Assembly: GCA_028554795.2 (NCBI GenBank)
Contig: CM068841.1
Span: 25,663,308-25,727,307 of the forward strand
DNA: 64,000 nucleotides
Source: Sinohyriopsis cumingii
Lineage: Eukaryota > Mollusca > Bivalvia > Unionida > Unionidae
Direction: 5' to 3'
A program made the position numbers and the translations under genes. The notes below the pieces were generated by a model, which saw only the letters and a list, made by a program, of their open reading frames with translations, ran no database searches and was not told the DNA's origin. This document shows, in pieces, positions 13,075-25,262 of this stretch; the first letter of the stretch is position 1, and every line of letters starts with the position of its first letter.

Positions 13075-14433
13075 TTTGACACAATATTCATATCTGTCTG
13101 CTCATTGAAGACTGTTTGCTACAGGACATGCGCTCAACCTTTGGATTATGCAACAGGTGTATTTCAAGATTTCCTGCTGGTGACAATAATTTCCAGAAAT
13201 TTCATATCAGGATCTCTGTGTAAATTTCAGACAGTACCAAGCAGTATTTCTGAATCTTCCAAATGGACGTATGTCATATGAACAAAAGTATATAACATAA
13301 TATATAATTTCGTTTGGAAAAAAATACATAGGCTCAGAAAAACAAGTCTGCGATTGTTCTTTCTAAAAACGCTTACCTGCATGATAATACTTGACTGGAA
13401 AATATCCCGTCAGAAACAAGTTGTCGTATGAGGAATTGGAGCGATTTTACGAAATATGTGACAGATTCATCGCACTAAACTTGCAAGGGTGACACAGATT
13501 TAACAAGTTCGATTACGTCTTCTAAAAATATTTCTTTTGCATGTAAGTCTGTAACTAGCACAAAAGTGACGTCAGAATACGTGATTTTTATCAGCACCTA
13601 CCAACAAATAACACAGACGTTAAAATAAATGTAATTTCTCAGTAAAAAGCAGATAATGTATTTGTTGCTGAGTGCGATGATAATAATTGCAGTGAACACG
13701 ATACTTAATTGCTGCTTGTGTCAGAGAGATGTTGTGGATAATTCCTGCTGACAAAGTGATCCCGAGATGGTTTCACCACTGAAGTCTGCTATTTAGTATG
13801 TCATATTAATAATTCTGACAGAGTAAAAATTGTTTTGCTCCAGTAGATCGTTTGACCTTTCTCGAATGTTATCTTAATTCTGTAAAGTCTAACCCTTTGC
13901 CTACATTATACTTTCGCCTGAACAATAATGTGTCTGCTATGCCGTATTGAGTTTCTTTATGACTAGCTTCAGCTGGCAACAACCCAATACTCATGTAACG
14001 TGTTATTGCATTTGTTCGCTAGCAATAATAGAGATCATTTTGTTTTATTTATTAAGAAATGCTTCCACGCAGCATTTTTCAGAGTCCTGTTATACTCTCT
14101 ATTACATCCACCGTACCTTCATTAAACGGAGAATACAAATGGATTCTGTTTTTCTCAAACCACGTCTCAAACGTATTTTTATAAACTTCATCTCTGTGAA
14201 CTACCCATACATTTGGCTAAACTCGAAACGTTGTTCCGACATCAAAAGTATAAGATACTCTCCAGCAAACAAAAGTATTTTTGTATATTTTTAAATGATA
14301 TCTAGTGTCCATAATCATGCTGCGCTTGATTGCTCACCGTGTCATGCTGGAGCTTTGCCAACATAAGCTTGTCACCACCAGATGAAAGTTTTATGTTGAA
14401 AGCTTTACTGATGGTGTATTTACTTTGAATTTC
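13075..14433. other. Upstream of PolB; no supportable gene
   Basis: This stretch should hold the extreme N-terminus of the polymerase if it survives, but I see no motif there. The plus-strand frame 13,947-14,294 is AT-driven and unrecognised. Confidence 0.45.
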
Positions 14434-14434
14434 A

Positions 14435-14480
<46 letters not shown>
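14434..14480. repeat. (TG)n(AG)n compound microsatellite
   Basis: A TG tract of about 18 bp is followed directly by an AG tract of about 28 bp. Confidence 0.95.
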
Positions 14481-14482
<2 letters not shown>

Positions 14483-14844
14483 GGCTAACTGCTTGATAAT
14501 AGCTTTCTACGTAGATTGGTTAACAACGCTTTACGTCACAAAATGTTCCTTTCTTCTTCGTCTAAGTCTTCTGTCACTCAGTGAGTGTTCTTGTGTTATA
14601 CCATTTCATGCAATTTTCAACGATATTTGAGTTCCTGAATACAGGTCCTTATAGGTTTGCACATCCTCTTGAAGCATAAAATAATATTGTGAATATAAAT
14701 TGTATATTCTCCGTACACTAGAGTTCACGTTCGGGAAGCAGAAATTTGACAGGCTTTGATGTTAAGACAAAAACCTGAATTCAGATAGCACATCTGGCAA
14801 GTAATAATTGGGCACCTTTCTGAAGTCTCTAACAAAGGGACCCT

Positions 14845-15102
14845 TGAATCAAATCTAAAAATATTCCAAAAATAATCCAAGAATAAAATTTTAGAAGTCC
14901 TAATATTGAAATGTTCTAATTAATTCAAGTTCGAGTCCCGACGAAAAATCCAAGATGGAAGGCGATGACGTATGCTGTACCCTGTAACGTGCTGATGTAT
15001 ACAGTTCATTGTAGAAACGAAAGAAATAATCCAGTGTTTGAATTAATGAATTTTCTTTGTTCAAGAATTCTGCATGAGCACTCGAAATATTTCCAGAGAA
15101 AC
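14845..15102. repeat. Dispersed repeat R1, copy 2
   Basis: Aligns with 2,715-2,992 in the same orientation; see copy 1 for the shared words. Sequence to the right (15,110-15,870) may belong to the same larger element. It holds a faint match to 7,740-7,800 around 'cccattgag(a/t)t'. Confidence 0.75.
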
Positions 15103-16621
15103 GAATTAGTCTTTTAAAATCCAAAAAATTTGAATAAACATTAAAAATTAATTCCCAAAATGACACAATAAAAGAAACACCTTTACGTCCCAGTGTTTAG
15201 AAGCCCGACTGAGAGATATCTCTCTAAGCAATGGTTTAAAACTTGAATATTGCGCAAAACAGATTCCACGATAAGGGTCATGTGATCATGCTTATATCAC
15301 TTACTCTGAACTGGCCCTGACAAAAACCAATCATTTTACTCAAAGAATAAAAAAATGTTTACTTCAATAAAACTATATACAAGCCTGGGGTCACGTATTC
15401 AATTAGAGCGTCGATCTCACCCTTATTATTCCCACAATAAAAATAAATTTGAAATAAAAAATTTTTACTTGACTGTTACCAATATTGAATTAAGGTCGGG
15501 GACCAGGTTAGCTTTATGTATTTACAAAATAAACAATCAAGGTCAAGTTATATTCTGGGAAACTATCGAGTTCCTTGCTAATAGAACTACATTATTTTGA
15601 CATATAATGATTTTTTTAAAACTTACAAACACTTAAATAAGATATAAATTAAATCAAATATACATAACATTGTGTAAGTATCATATGTCCTTTAAGGTTA
15701 TAATTGTAAGCTAAAGATGCTGTGCAATACCACCATCTTAAAGCTGGGCCATCATTTTTGTGTAAATAAGACAACTTTTTAGAATAGTAAAAGGAGATTT
15801 CTAAAATCACCCATTGAGTTATTAAAATTGCGTTAGAGATTTTCAGCAACACAATTGTGCAGACAAAATTCGTTTCGGCATATGTAAGCTATTGGCTGGC
15901 GTTATCATCTCTGCAAGAAAATGAGCACGTCTGAGCTCGCAGATTATGCGGGACAAAGCATTTGTGCTCTTGTAATAATGCGATGACCAGAACATGCTCT
16001 CTCTTTACCACAGCACCAAAATTGTATTCAATATATTGTCATAGATTCTGGATGGCGATAGATAATGTGGAATTTGCTATGGAGTAACCTGATGTTTATC
16101 ACGTATTTTATGGAGGAAATATTGATTAGTGCCTTATGCCTACTCAGTGTTGTAATATTTGCGGCTTAGTCACATTGATATTATGGGTACTGAAATCGTA
16201 TATAAAGAATTATTGACCACCTTATGGTTATCATCTCAGCAAGCAATATTCAGTATAATAACTTCAAATGTTATTCTTCGGACCGTACAAATCGTAGAGA
16301 TGAGATTGCATTGTCCAACTTGCGTATGACCGTGCATACCGCCTAAAGGAAGACTTTCTACCAAGTTACATGCTCTGCTAGTGTCCACCTAAAGTTACTA
16401 CACATTACTGTCGAGTGTTTCAACTTTCACCCTGGACGATAGAAGATTAAACCGTTCTTGTTCTGGATGCTCATATCTTTTAAAGATGGTTTTATTATTA
16501 CACAGCGCAAGAAAATAATGCGTTTCCTTCCCCTGTTCACACATCACATTTTGTTATTCGAAATATTAGTACTACAAAATGAAGATTATAAATGCTGCAA
16601 ATGTGGTATGAACACACGCAT

Positions 16622-16623
<2 letters not shown>
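15103..16623. other. Intergenic, no supportable gene
   Basis: Short AT-driven frames only, including 15,355-15,600. No motifs recognised. Confidence 0.5.

Positions 16624-16661
<38 letters not shown>
16624..16661. repeat. (CA)n microsatellite
   Basis: An uninterrupted CA tract of about 19 units. Confidence 0.97.
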
Positions 16662-16664
<3 letters not shown>

Positions 16665-17414
16665 GAGCAAAATAACAAGGTTTAAAATCCAACAAGAATT
16701 TAAGTTTCCAAAATATACATTTATTTAAATAAAATAAAATAATCTAAGTGAAAGAATTCAAAATAACTTACAGGGTCTGAATTCATATACAGTAATCCTG
16801 TAAACATGAAAATGTTCTGTAAAGTTTCCACTAATTCGGAAACTGTTTTCAGGTAAGCTTGTATAGTGCTTGCGGGTTACCGTTACAACACTAGTGAAAC
16901 CAATATAATTTAGCTTACCACCGAAGACCTGTAAAGTTTCATATAATCCGATAGAAATTAGTTAGATGTTCAATCCTTGAATAATAATCACATACTTCCA
17001 AAGTACTCTATAAATCACTGAATATTAGCTCTGAAAATACATAAAAAAACATATCAATGAATCCCAAATTCTCTCTCAAGACTTATATAAACGCTATGTA
17101 TAACTGAACATGAAATAAACGTAGTATCTTCCTTAAGTAATCTTCTTTTGCGTTTTTAATAAACATCTATGACACAGAACAATCTCAAATATTTAACTCT
17201 TACTATTTAAATAAAACTGAAACAGCTTCAAATAAAACAAACTGTTTTGACCTTTAAAATCTCGTTTACCGTTCAAATGCTGGAGCGCGCTTGCCAGGTC
17301 AATTGTAACTTGATTTCCAACGCTTATTTGCACGACCCGCAATCAATACTCGTGTGTCATCTTGACCTGCGTTCAGTTGTTTATATCGTTAGAGACCAAT
17401 GAAAACAATTATAT
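16662..17414. other. Intergenic, no gene seen
   Basis: Repeat-like AT-rich DNA in the same style as 6,780-7,420. No ORF of interest. Confidence 0.45.
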
Positions 17415-17667
17415 AGCAGCAGGGAGGGTGAACATACAATTTGTTAGAGTGTCTATTTTTGAAAATAAAACTTGAAAATAAAACTTCCTTCGAAAAAAAT
17501 GCAAGGTCATTAACGCAAAACCGAAGCCTCTAACCAACGGACATGGTCTCCAATTGGCTTAGCTTATTTTGTTACTTTAATTTTTATATTTGTGTTTTCA
17601 AATTTGTATGCGTGTTCGTTTACGCACTTGGACACTCATTTTTTCTCGTTCACCCTCCCTGTTGCTG
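17415..17667. mobile_element. MITE-1, terminal inverted repeats AGCAGCAGGGAGGGTGAAC
   Basis: The left end reads AGCAGCAGGGAGGGTGAAC and the right end reads GTTCACCCTCCCTGTTGCT, its reverse complement with one mismatch. The interior of about 215 bp is AT-rich and non-coding. A second, inverted copy is at 46,741-46,958; interiors share 'ttttgaaaataaaa' and 'aacacaaat' words in opposite orientation. This is a non-autonomous DNA transposon. I could not fix a target-site duplication, so the superfamily is open. Confidence 0.8.
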
Positions 17668-17671
17668 TCTC

Positions 17672-18065
17672 TTAACCAAATATTTTATGAAGACCTACAT
17701 GATATCGTGACCGAGGATCTTGCAAATTTATCGTGATAAATCCATGAGAAATCTCTTGAGCGTGTGAAAAGAAATTTTTTAATTTGATCATATCTATGTT
17801 CCTTGAACACCAAGTCTGGTGGATGTTTCGCTGAATATGTGTATCAACTCCAATAAACACTACTAAATTATTGCAGTTATCTCTGATGAATTTATGTATT
17901 TGTGTATATCGCTGGGTACCATATATAATATCTGTGTTTTTGTACGTGCATCAAGAAATTATCCAAGCTGGATTTAATTGTTTGTCCAGCGTCACATCAA
18001 TTTATACTACGATATTATTAATAAATCTATCGAGGCCATCAACAGATGCGGCTTCAACAATATAG
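17672..18065 (-). pseudogene. Viral DNA-packaging ATPase (FtsK/HerA type), C-terminal part
   Basis: On the minus strand two abutting frames read DIIYGTQRYTQIHKFIRDN, then LVVFIGVDT, then MIKLKNFF, HGFITINLQDP and VGLHKIF. This matches the C-terminal pattern of Polinton/adintovirus packaging ATPases: a TQ sensor segment, then a helix with 'IRDNxN', then a 'GFxxIxL' strand. These ATPases pump genome DNA into the capsid. The Walker A part is not seen and there is at least one stop in the N-terminal portion, so it is a remnant. It lies 5 bp from MITE-1 and diverges from the integrase on the plus strand. Confidence 0.55.
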
Positions 18066-18289
18066 GTGATAAGTCAATGCTATAATTGCCATCATCGTCC
18101 AATAATTTTGCATTTTATTAAAATCTTTAAGCACATCGTAACATCTCGGATCATCTACATATGGTACCACTAAACATAACTTATCTCACCTGAGACACCT
18201 CATTATCAGATTAAGCAACAATTAACACACTATACCGTTGCAACCAGTAGACGTCAATCGCGCACATACAAATACGCGTTGACTGACGT

Positions 18290-18950
18290 TGACGTTGCAA
18301 TTAGTTATAAAGAACCAGAACTACTATCAACTAAAGCAGCAACTGAAGTTGCATATTTGTTGAAACGAATTTATCAACTGGTGGTCTACGATGGCCACAG
18401 TTGCTACATGATGATTATTGCAAGGAATTTATTGGTGCAGTATCGTCTCTGATGAAACAACATAACGTCGAAATCAGACGAGAACATACGGCAATTCATC
18501 GCGATCAGGGAACTGTTGAACGATTCCTGAGCGAACACTTCCTGAGCGGTTATTTAGATATCAGTATGCGAGGGAAATAATTCAGAAAGAAGAGAGATCT
18601 CGTGAATAGGTTACAATGCTACCAAATGTAATAGCTGCGTTAAATGACGCAATTACTCGCGCAATTTATCTGAAACCAACCAATGCAATCTCAAAAATAT
18701 ATACCAATACAACGACATGAGTCCTTCTCAAAACAACCAGTACTAGGTAATGTGACTATAAGTTATTTATATGAACCTGGTGAACTTGGAGGGGGTAAAA
18801 AAAGAACAATTCCATTCAATTTTAGTGTGAGTACACATAAAATTTCCAGTATGGTAAGATCCATTAGTAGACCCGCAAACTTCACGGTAAACTGTCTTGG
18901 ATTATTATTTGGATATTGCCACACCATCACTGTGCTACAGCTTACTCAAT
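18290..18950 (+). pseudogene. rve-type integrase (element A)
   Basis: Retroviral-type DDE integrase that would insert element DNA. The plus-strand path starts with ELLSTKAATEVAYLLKRIYQ, then after a frame change RWPQLLHDDYCKEFIGAV, with the middle Asp of the DDE triad, then HNVEIRRE and IHRDQGTVERF, whose Glu is the third catalytic residue. After a break a long frame (18,683-18,952) reads VTISYLYEPGELGGGKKR, the SH3-like C-terminal region of one integrase subfamily. The first Asp segment was not found. This subfamily differs from the chromodomain integrase of element B. Stops and frame changes make it non-functional. Confidence 0.75.
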
Positions 18951-19056
18951 AATCATTATGTAACTGTTTCAATGTTATGATAAATTCAACATCGAGATCA
19001 ATGTCGCGCTTATATCTTTTTGTCACACTGCTTATAACTAGCTAATATTTTCTTTA

Positions 19057-20300
19057 CTACATCATCACAATTGCTAGCAGGTTTGTATTTTCTGTGAAGT
19101 CTATGATAACTCTCCGCAGCTGGGATTTTCTTCTGACTCGAGACGCTGCGAGATAAACTAAATTTGACCATTCAATACGATCATTATTCCAAATATCTGT
19201 ATCAGAAAAAGTTAATCCATGTGACGAATGAATCGTTATAGCATATCCTAGAGTCAACAATGTTTTGTCCATCCAACAACAGTCACAGGTACTAAAACAA
19301 TATCTTTTAATACAAGATTTTTTTCATTTACTCTGTTAGGGTTCCTGTAATTTCAACTTCAATATTCTGCCGTCGTGTATCTGCTGGGCGATAGCACAAT
19401 GGTACAGATAGATTTTAAAGTTTGTCTTTATGTAACAGCAATAATTGTTGTTGAAGTGTATCACAAACTATCTTTCTACTTGCAACATTCAAATTAGCAG
19501 GACACGACATCTTTCAAAAATCATTTATAGGAGATTCTGGTATTACTTCACGCATTATTTCACACTGAATTGTATCTGGTTATTGTCTGATTAACCTTTA
19601 AAATTCTTTCAATGTGTCATCAATAGCTTTATGATCATCGGTTATTTCCTCATAATAATCTACAAACATTTTCAGCCATGCATGCGGAGACAATCCAACA
19701 AAAAGCGGTGGTTGACCATGATCGCCACACATGACAACATCAATATTTTTTGTCATTAACCAATCAAGAAATACTTTCAATGCTCCAGCGACACTGTACA
19801 TATTTCATCCCAGATAATAATCGTTGGAATATATTTTCACCCATTCGTTCAAGAGTCCATGTATCTCCCTTCTAACGGAAGAAGCTGTAATAAGTATGAG
19901 ATTCTATGTGTGGGTGTCAACACAACCATATAACCAATTAAATCGGACGTGTTGTTTTCCCAGAACATCCGGTCCATTGAGATACACATTATTATGTCTA
20001 GTCACAGGATCATATACCGATGGTGCAAGGGAAAATTCTGACGTCTGTTTATTTTTATAATATGTTTCCTTGATTCAGAATAACTAAGGATATTTTCTCT
20101 TTTATTCTCCTTTCGCCCCATGATGCATCAGCGCCGATATATAATTGCCCTAACAATCCTATATGTTTTATTGATATAAAATGAATCTGTGGCGACTCTA
20201 ACAGCGGTATCAGGAAATCTGTTTATCATCGATAATAAGTTATCGAACCGTAAGCTAACATCAAAGATCTTAAATGAGTAAACTGTGGTGATTCACCATC
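19057..20300 (-). pseudogene. SF1 (Pif1/Dda-like) DNA helicase
   Basis: ATP-dependent DNA unwinding enzyme. On the minus strand, frame 19,801-19,598 has VVMCGDHGQPPLF, a Walker B / motif II-III segment in which the usual 'GDxxQLPP' is recognisable. Frame 19,272-19,057 has YAITIHSSHGLTF and WSNLVYLAASRVRRKSQL, the motif V and VI signature of the UvrD_C_2 domain with its arginine finger. The order and roughly 120-residue spacing fit. Walker A was not found, and stops separate the pieces. The run RVATDSFYI upstream (about 20,180-20,210) may belong to a fused N-terminal domain. Helicases are not among the core genes of most Polintons. Confidence 0.72.
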
Positions 20301-21620
20301 AATATAGCTCACAACTGTACCTAATTTAGTTCCATTCGATAAGTTAATATTACTTTGATTTAGAAATTTGTTTCTCTTCGTTGTATCAGGAATTATACAA
20401 TCTAACTCAGGATCATTCTATAATTAACCTTGTAATGTGACATTTATGATCATATGTTCCTCCTTGATACCTTTATCAATTATTTTTCTAACAAGATCTA
20501 TTGGGAGTTTATTCTCAACATCAGTCATATTGGGATTTTCATCATCAGAACACAACCCTGGTGATCTCGTGTGTTGGATGTCTATGGCTTTTAAAATGCT
20601 CAGAACACACTCCCATTCCAAGAAAACTTCAGAGGTAATTCTGAGCAAAATGAGCAGCAACTGGTGGAACTGTAAAATAATTACTCATTAATTATTCAGC
20701 ATCATCGGAATATTTCGACGCAAGATTCATCATTTCTTCGTAGAGAGATTCTGTACGATAAATATCTCCATTAGGTCATACTAATTCATCAAAGTTTCCA
20801 TTATCGGCACTTTAAAAGAGTCACACTGATACAGGACCGCTTTTACTGATATTTTCGATAAAATCGAACATATCACCGTCATAGGATTTAACAGTTCGAT
20901 TTAGTAGGAATATTGTAGTAGCCGAGGCCATGCATTCGCGTTATGATCAATAATATTCATCGGAGCTCATTTCGATTTATGCTTCGATTCATACAAAACT
21001 CTCCGGTTGATTTTTTTAATAATTTTTGGGGAATTTTAATTTCTTCTCCAGTTCAGCAACATCATTGATTGTAGCTCCGTTATATTTAACTGTTTCTACC
21101 CACTCATTGTTTTACGTCATAAATCCGTTAAAAAACCATTTACACGTATCGCGTTTGTGAAATGTTCTGTAACGCGCTAAGCAACACAGTTTAGCCTCGG
21201 CATTTATCAATGTTATCGTTCAGCGGATATACTGCATAAATAACCGCATTCAGAGGATACGCTTCGTTCGTAATATGGTTTATCAGTACCAGTCAACACT
21301 CCTTGTTTGGAATTTTTATTTAACGTAACAATATTTCCAGTGTGATGTAATCGAGCAGGGTCACGTTTGTCACGGATAATCCAAGAATCGTCTACTTCCG
21401 CAATAAATTGTATTCTAAGAACATATCTTTGTCGAGATAATTAATAATCATCGCTGCTTTTTGATCACTAATTGTAACATCGACGCGACGTGAGTCAGCT
21501 TTGTGCATAATTTGAATGCTGACCACACATGAGTTGCACCATCGTTGCGAAATTCAACCAGAGCTCGCCTCGGCAAATCAGAGGATATTCTATAAAGATC
21601 GAATTAGGTTTTAGAAGACT
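20301..21620 (-). pseudogene. Unassigned minus-strand coding-like region upstream of the helicase
   Basis: Several frames with protein-like composition join end to end by single frame changes. From right to left they are LPRRALVEFRNDGATHVW, RRVDVTISDQKAAMIINYLD, VDDSWIIRDKRDPARLHH, INAEAKLCCLARYRTFHKR, and a frame at 20,660-20,424 with a DLVRKIIDKGI helix. It probably encodes the N-terminal part of the helicase polypeptide or a separate gene of element A. I do not recognise the family. Confidence 0.4.
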
Positions 21621-22379
21621 TTATTGTAGATTATTTCATATAATTAAGGCAAATATATATTTAATTAAGCAAAGAATAAATGCAAGTGGTTAATGATCGG
21701 CTCCACAACCCCTTGTAACAAAACCAGCGTAAATTAATTATTTGGATATCAAATGCAAAGTATGCGATGAGGGAGTCTAGGACCAAAATCATGTTTAAAA
21801 TGTAGCAAAGGAGTTAGAGGAGAAAAGCAGTTGTGTGCGCAATATGGTGTAAAAAATAAAGAGATCTGAAACGATATTATCATAAAAAAACAACTCCAAG
21901 GAATCTTCCATAAAAACGTCGAAGATATTCTCGCCACATTTTCAAAATAATTAGTTAAACAAATAATGATATTGTATAAAGGGGGCAAAATGAATTTGTT
22001 AAAGATCGCACGATCGATAATTATGAGGCATCTCATCAGTCACCGTCGATTAAAAAAACAATCTGTTATGTCAATAACACTGGGAATCTCATATTCAGTA
22101 CGGGGTGGAAAAGGATTAATCGAAATTCAGATCCGAAAGGTAATTGTTTAAATAATTTATGAGCTATTAAACAGGGCCTAAATTGCATATTTGGAGGAAC
22201 CGTTAAACACAAAATGTAAAGATATTTATGTAAATAAAGAGACTGGCGAAGAAAAAATATTGAAATCAATGAATGCAGCTGGAAAATATTTTGATATTTT
22301 TGCATGCCTTTGGTACAACATATCGTGGAGAAAATATAAAAATCGATGTATTTTAAGAATTCAGATAGAGTGATTACAA
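21621..22379. other. No supportable gene
   Basis: Overlapping frames on both strands (21,749-22,476) are mutually antisense and carry no motif. Confidence 0.4.
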
Positions 22380-22725
22380 AGTGATATGGACATCGTTCTT
22401 TTGCATACCAGGGCCCAACAACGTGGAATGAATTGCCAAACGAACTTAGACACAAAGAAGCAGTGATCACATTCAAGAGTGCTCTCGAAACTCATTTATT
22501 TCGACTGCAAGAACAAACCTAAAGAGCTAATAATGTTTCGGACCTTAAACATTCTCAGCATTATTTTTTTCTATGTTTTCTAATTGCATGGTGTTTGTGT
22601 TTGTAATCATATCATTATATTTGTTTTTTTATCTTATAGGTGTTGTCTAATTTTGTAAAGCGCTTAGAGCTTCTAAAGATAGGCGCTAAAAATGTCCTCA
22701 TTATTATTGTTATTATTATTAATTA
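22380..22725 (+). mobile_element. 5'-truncated non-LTR retrotransposon, 3' end
   Basis: The plus strand reads GHRSFAYQGPTTWNELPNEL, then TFKSALETHLFRLQ and a stop. This is the conserved C-terminal tail of many CR1/L2/Rex-like ORF2 proteins. An A+T-rich 3' UTR follows with 'ttgtaaagcgcttagagc' and 'aggcgct', the typical 3' hairpin words of such LINEs, and ends in an ATT repeat tail at about 22,700-22,722. This LINE copy lies between the minor-capsid side and the helicase side of element A. Confidence 0.75.
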
Positions 22726-23515
22726 GTGCCCCGCTTGTTACTGCGTAATATTACATGACTACCGCGATTACTTTTTTGTTGTGTCTCAGACATTTACTAC
22801 GTCGGCGAATTTTGTCGTTGGGGATTCTGTCAGGGTGACCGTCCCTATTTTGTATGATTTCCCCTGATAAAATAAGAAAAAAACAAGAATCATATCGTTA
22901 GTGCGCTGATCCAGGTAAGAGTTGCACAGAGCAATTTGTTGTAATTGCATGGCAAGACGAAGGGATATAACTCTGTCTTGATTGTGTCAAGGATGAATAG
23001 AAAGATTAAATGATTATCTTACTTGTATTTGTTACCACCACCTTCACTTTCAAGTAATTCTATTTTTGGTTCTGTTTTTTTTTTTGTTTATTGTTTTTAA
23101 AATATTATCTTTGCTTCTGAATCTGTCAGATTTCTTGCTTCCTCTAGATGTTGTCAACGATAATAATTACAAAACAGGAAAGAAAAAAAACAGCAAACAA
23201 GCCACGCCCGTTGTGTAAGCTACTTTGGGATTTCAAAGTATTGGTCAGCGTTTATAACATATGACCGTTGTTATCATTGGGGGTCCGCCCCATTTTCTCG
23301 AACTTTAACAGACAAGTACACCTTTCCAACATATCACCACATGGAGGGTCGTCTTTTGCTCCCTCCCGGGGTTGATTTTTTTTTGGGGGGAAGTGTTCCG
23401 GTTTTGGACGTAGAGAAGGCTACGTTTGTGTTGTACCGTACATAGAATTAAGTTAATTAAGTTAATGATGAGCCGTCCTGACAATTAAGTTAATTCAGTT
23501 AATGTTGTGCCTTCC
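22726..23515. other. Intergenic, no gene seen
   Basis: Contains poly-T and poly-G runs near 23,075 and 23,385 but no coding signal. Confidence 0.5.
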
Positions 23516-23521
23516 TTAGAA

Positions 23522-23765
23522 TAAGATTGTTTATAATTTTGTAAATAGCTTGATATGGTATAATGCTCTAAATATGCTACTATAGTTAAGATTGTATGTT
23601 GTGCCCTCCTTATAACTAAGTATATATATGTACCCTTGCGACTTGCTAGAATGTCGTTTAGTAATCTAAGGCTTCACACAGAAGTCGTGCCGTCTTAGAT
23701 CTAAGATTGTATATAATGCTGTAAATAGCTTAATATGATATAATGCTGTAAATATGATACGTGTT
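23522..23765. repeat. Direct repeat pair of about 60 bp
   Basis: Copies at 23,522-23,581 and 23,703-23,762 share 'gtaaatagctt(g/a)atatg' and 'tataatgct(c/g)taaatatg(c/a)tac'. They lie 181 bp apart in direct orientation. Confidence 0.65.
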
Positions 23766-23902
23766 GTGTAAATATTTTTTTAATTTGAAACAGTTAGTTA
23801 TTATACAATAAAATTCAAAACTATTAATGATTTTATTTATGAATTAAAAAAATTACATAACAATAAACAAATTTTTGATCCTGAGAAAATTATTTTTGAT
23901 TA

Positions 23903-24480
23903 TTAATCATTACAGAAACGAAGATTCAAAAATAGATATACATTATCAGCAAAGTATCGATTCATTACGTTGATTAAACAATCTATATTACGATCCTTAG
24001 CGACAGTCAAAGATACACAAGTTAAACCATTCGTTTCGCTCGCAAACACGATTGAGAAAATTAGATCAGACAATTGAGAAATATGATATCTGCAAGTAAC
24101 GCTGTTACTGGTGAAAGTGAAAATAAAAGCGCTGTCACCAGCGACCGTATTGATTGTGAAAGGACTGTCAGTAACTGCTAAGCAAAGTGAAAGTAGTAAC
24201 GGATTGTGAAAACAAAAGTGAAAATCCTTGATAGAGTCGATGGCAGAGTCCATGACTTCGTCAAGGAGAGAATAATTCATAGTGAAAAGAAAAAAAAATA
24301 TTTTTTATCCTTGACGTTGTCAAGAAAATCGGATTATAATATTTTTTAAGCTGATGAACTTCAATGCAAAAATATGCATAATTCAGAATCTGATCTCTAT
24401 CGCATACAATTGTAGTAATATATTCTCGCTACAGTTCATTTAACTGTTCCAGCGTAAACAAAGTCTTCATCGACGTATTC
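23903..24480 (-). pseudogene. Unrecognised structural-type ORF of element A
   Basis: The open frame 24,280-23,903 (125 codons) contains FHFCFHNPLLLSLCLAV, SPFTINTVAGDSAFIFTF and NRYFADNVYLFLNL, alternating beta-like segments. A broken frame upstream reads VNIIIDEYVDEDFVYAG. It follows the minor capsid candidate on the same strand, so a virion protein is plausible, but I do not recognise the family. Confidence 0.4.
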
Positions 24481-24628
24481 ATCAATAATTATATTAACAC
24501 TAAATTTTTCTGTGTGTGGAGGTGTCAATATTGCTCTGACAGGACTTTCGAGTACCTCCTTGTTGTATACAAAATCACTCGCGTGTTGGTACATTATATA
24601 ATACCACTTGATGAAGTCAAGGAATACG

Positions 24629-25262
24629 TTAGCAGCGGTTGTAAAACGCCAACTTCGACTCAGAAACAGATTTTACAAAATCCTCTACGAACGTGAAGAT
24701 ATCTGATCCTACATGCATATTAATATTAAAAACGGCATGTTTCAAATGAAGCAAATGTCTGGTCTGGTTTGTAAGTCTGACGTTTATCTGTGACAATAGC
24801 GGATTATGACATCGCAGATAAACTGGATTAATGGCTTCTAACACAATCAAAACTCCAATGGATTCTTGAGGTGTGAATGTATATAAAATATATCCTTGCT
24901 AGGCCTTACTGGGTTTTTCAAGATCTACTGGGTAACTTCCATCCATCGCATCACATACAAGATTGATTGTGATTGTTGATGTTATATTAGCAATACATGG
25001 TGATACTTGACGACCACCACCGTATGGATCATTGCTGTGAGAATATTCGGAGGATCTTTTTCTCCACGTGACAACAATTTTGGGAAGTCTTCATTGATGA
25101 CATCGTTGACTGATTTATTTAGCTCGACGGCTTTATATCCTGGTATTATGGAAATTAGTAATTGTTCTTCTGTAGTTGCATGTGCGTGCAGGAATAATTG
25201 TTTAGCTGTTAAGTGTTCAATTACTTCATTAGCACAGTCAATTATTGATTTCTTGATAATTT
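24629..25262 (-). pseudogene. Penton-like minor capsid protein candidate (element A)
   Basis: Minus-strand frames joined by shifts read EQLLISIIPGYKAVELNK, then TITINLVCDAMDGSYPVD, GYILYTFTPQESIG, INPVYLRCHNPLLSQINVRL and LKHAVFNINMHVGSD. The final part follows the minor-capsid pattern: an acidic 'D.i.GSy' strand, a 'P..YL' strand, 'I.V.l.d..g' and a closing 'v.i.lhi'. The same layout is seen in element B at 53.46-54.06 kb. This single-jelly-roll protein would occupy capsid vertices. Assignment rests on pattern only. Confidence 0.45.

Noticed and set aside
19057-19801. Helitron Rep/helicase
   Set aside because: No Rep HUH motif was found nearby and the helicase signature (WSNLVYLAASRVR) fits other Pif1/Dda-like proteins better; no Helitron CTRR end seen.
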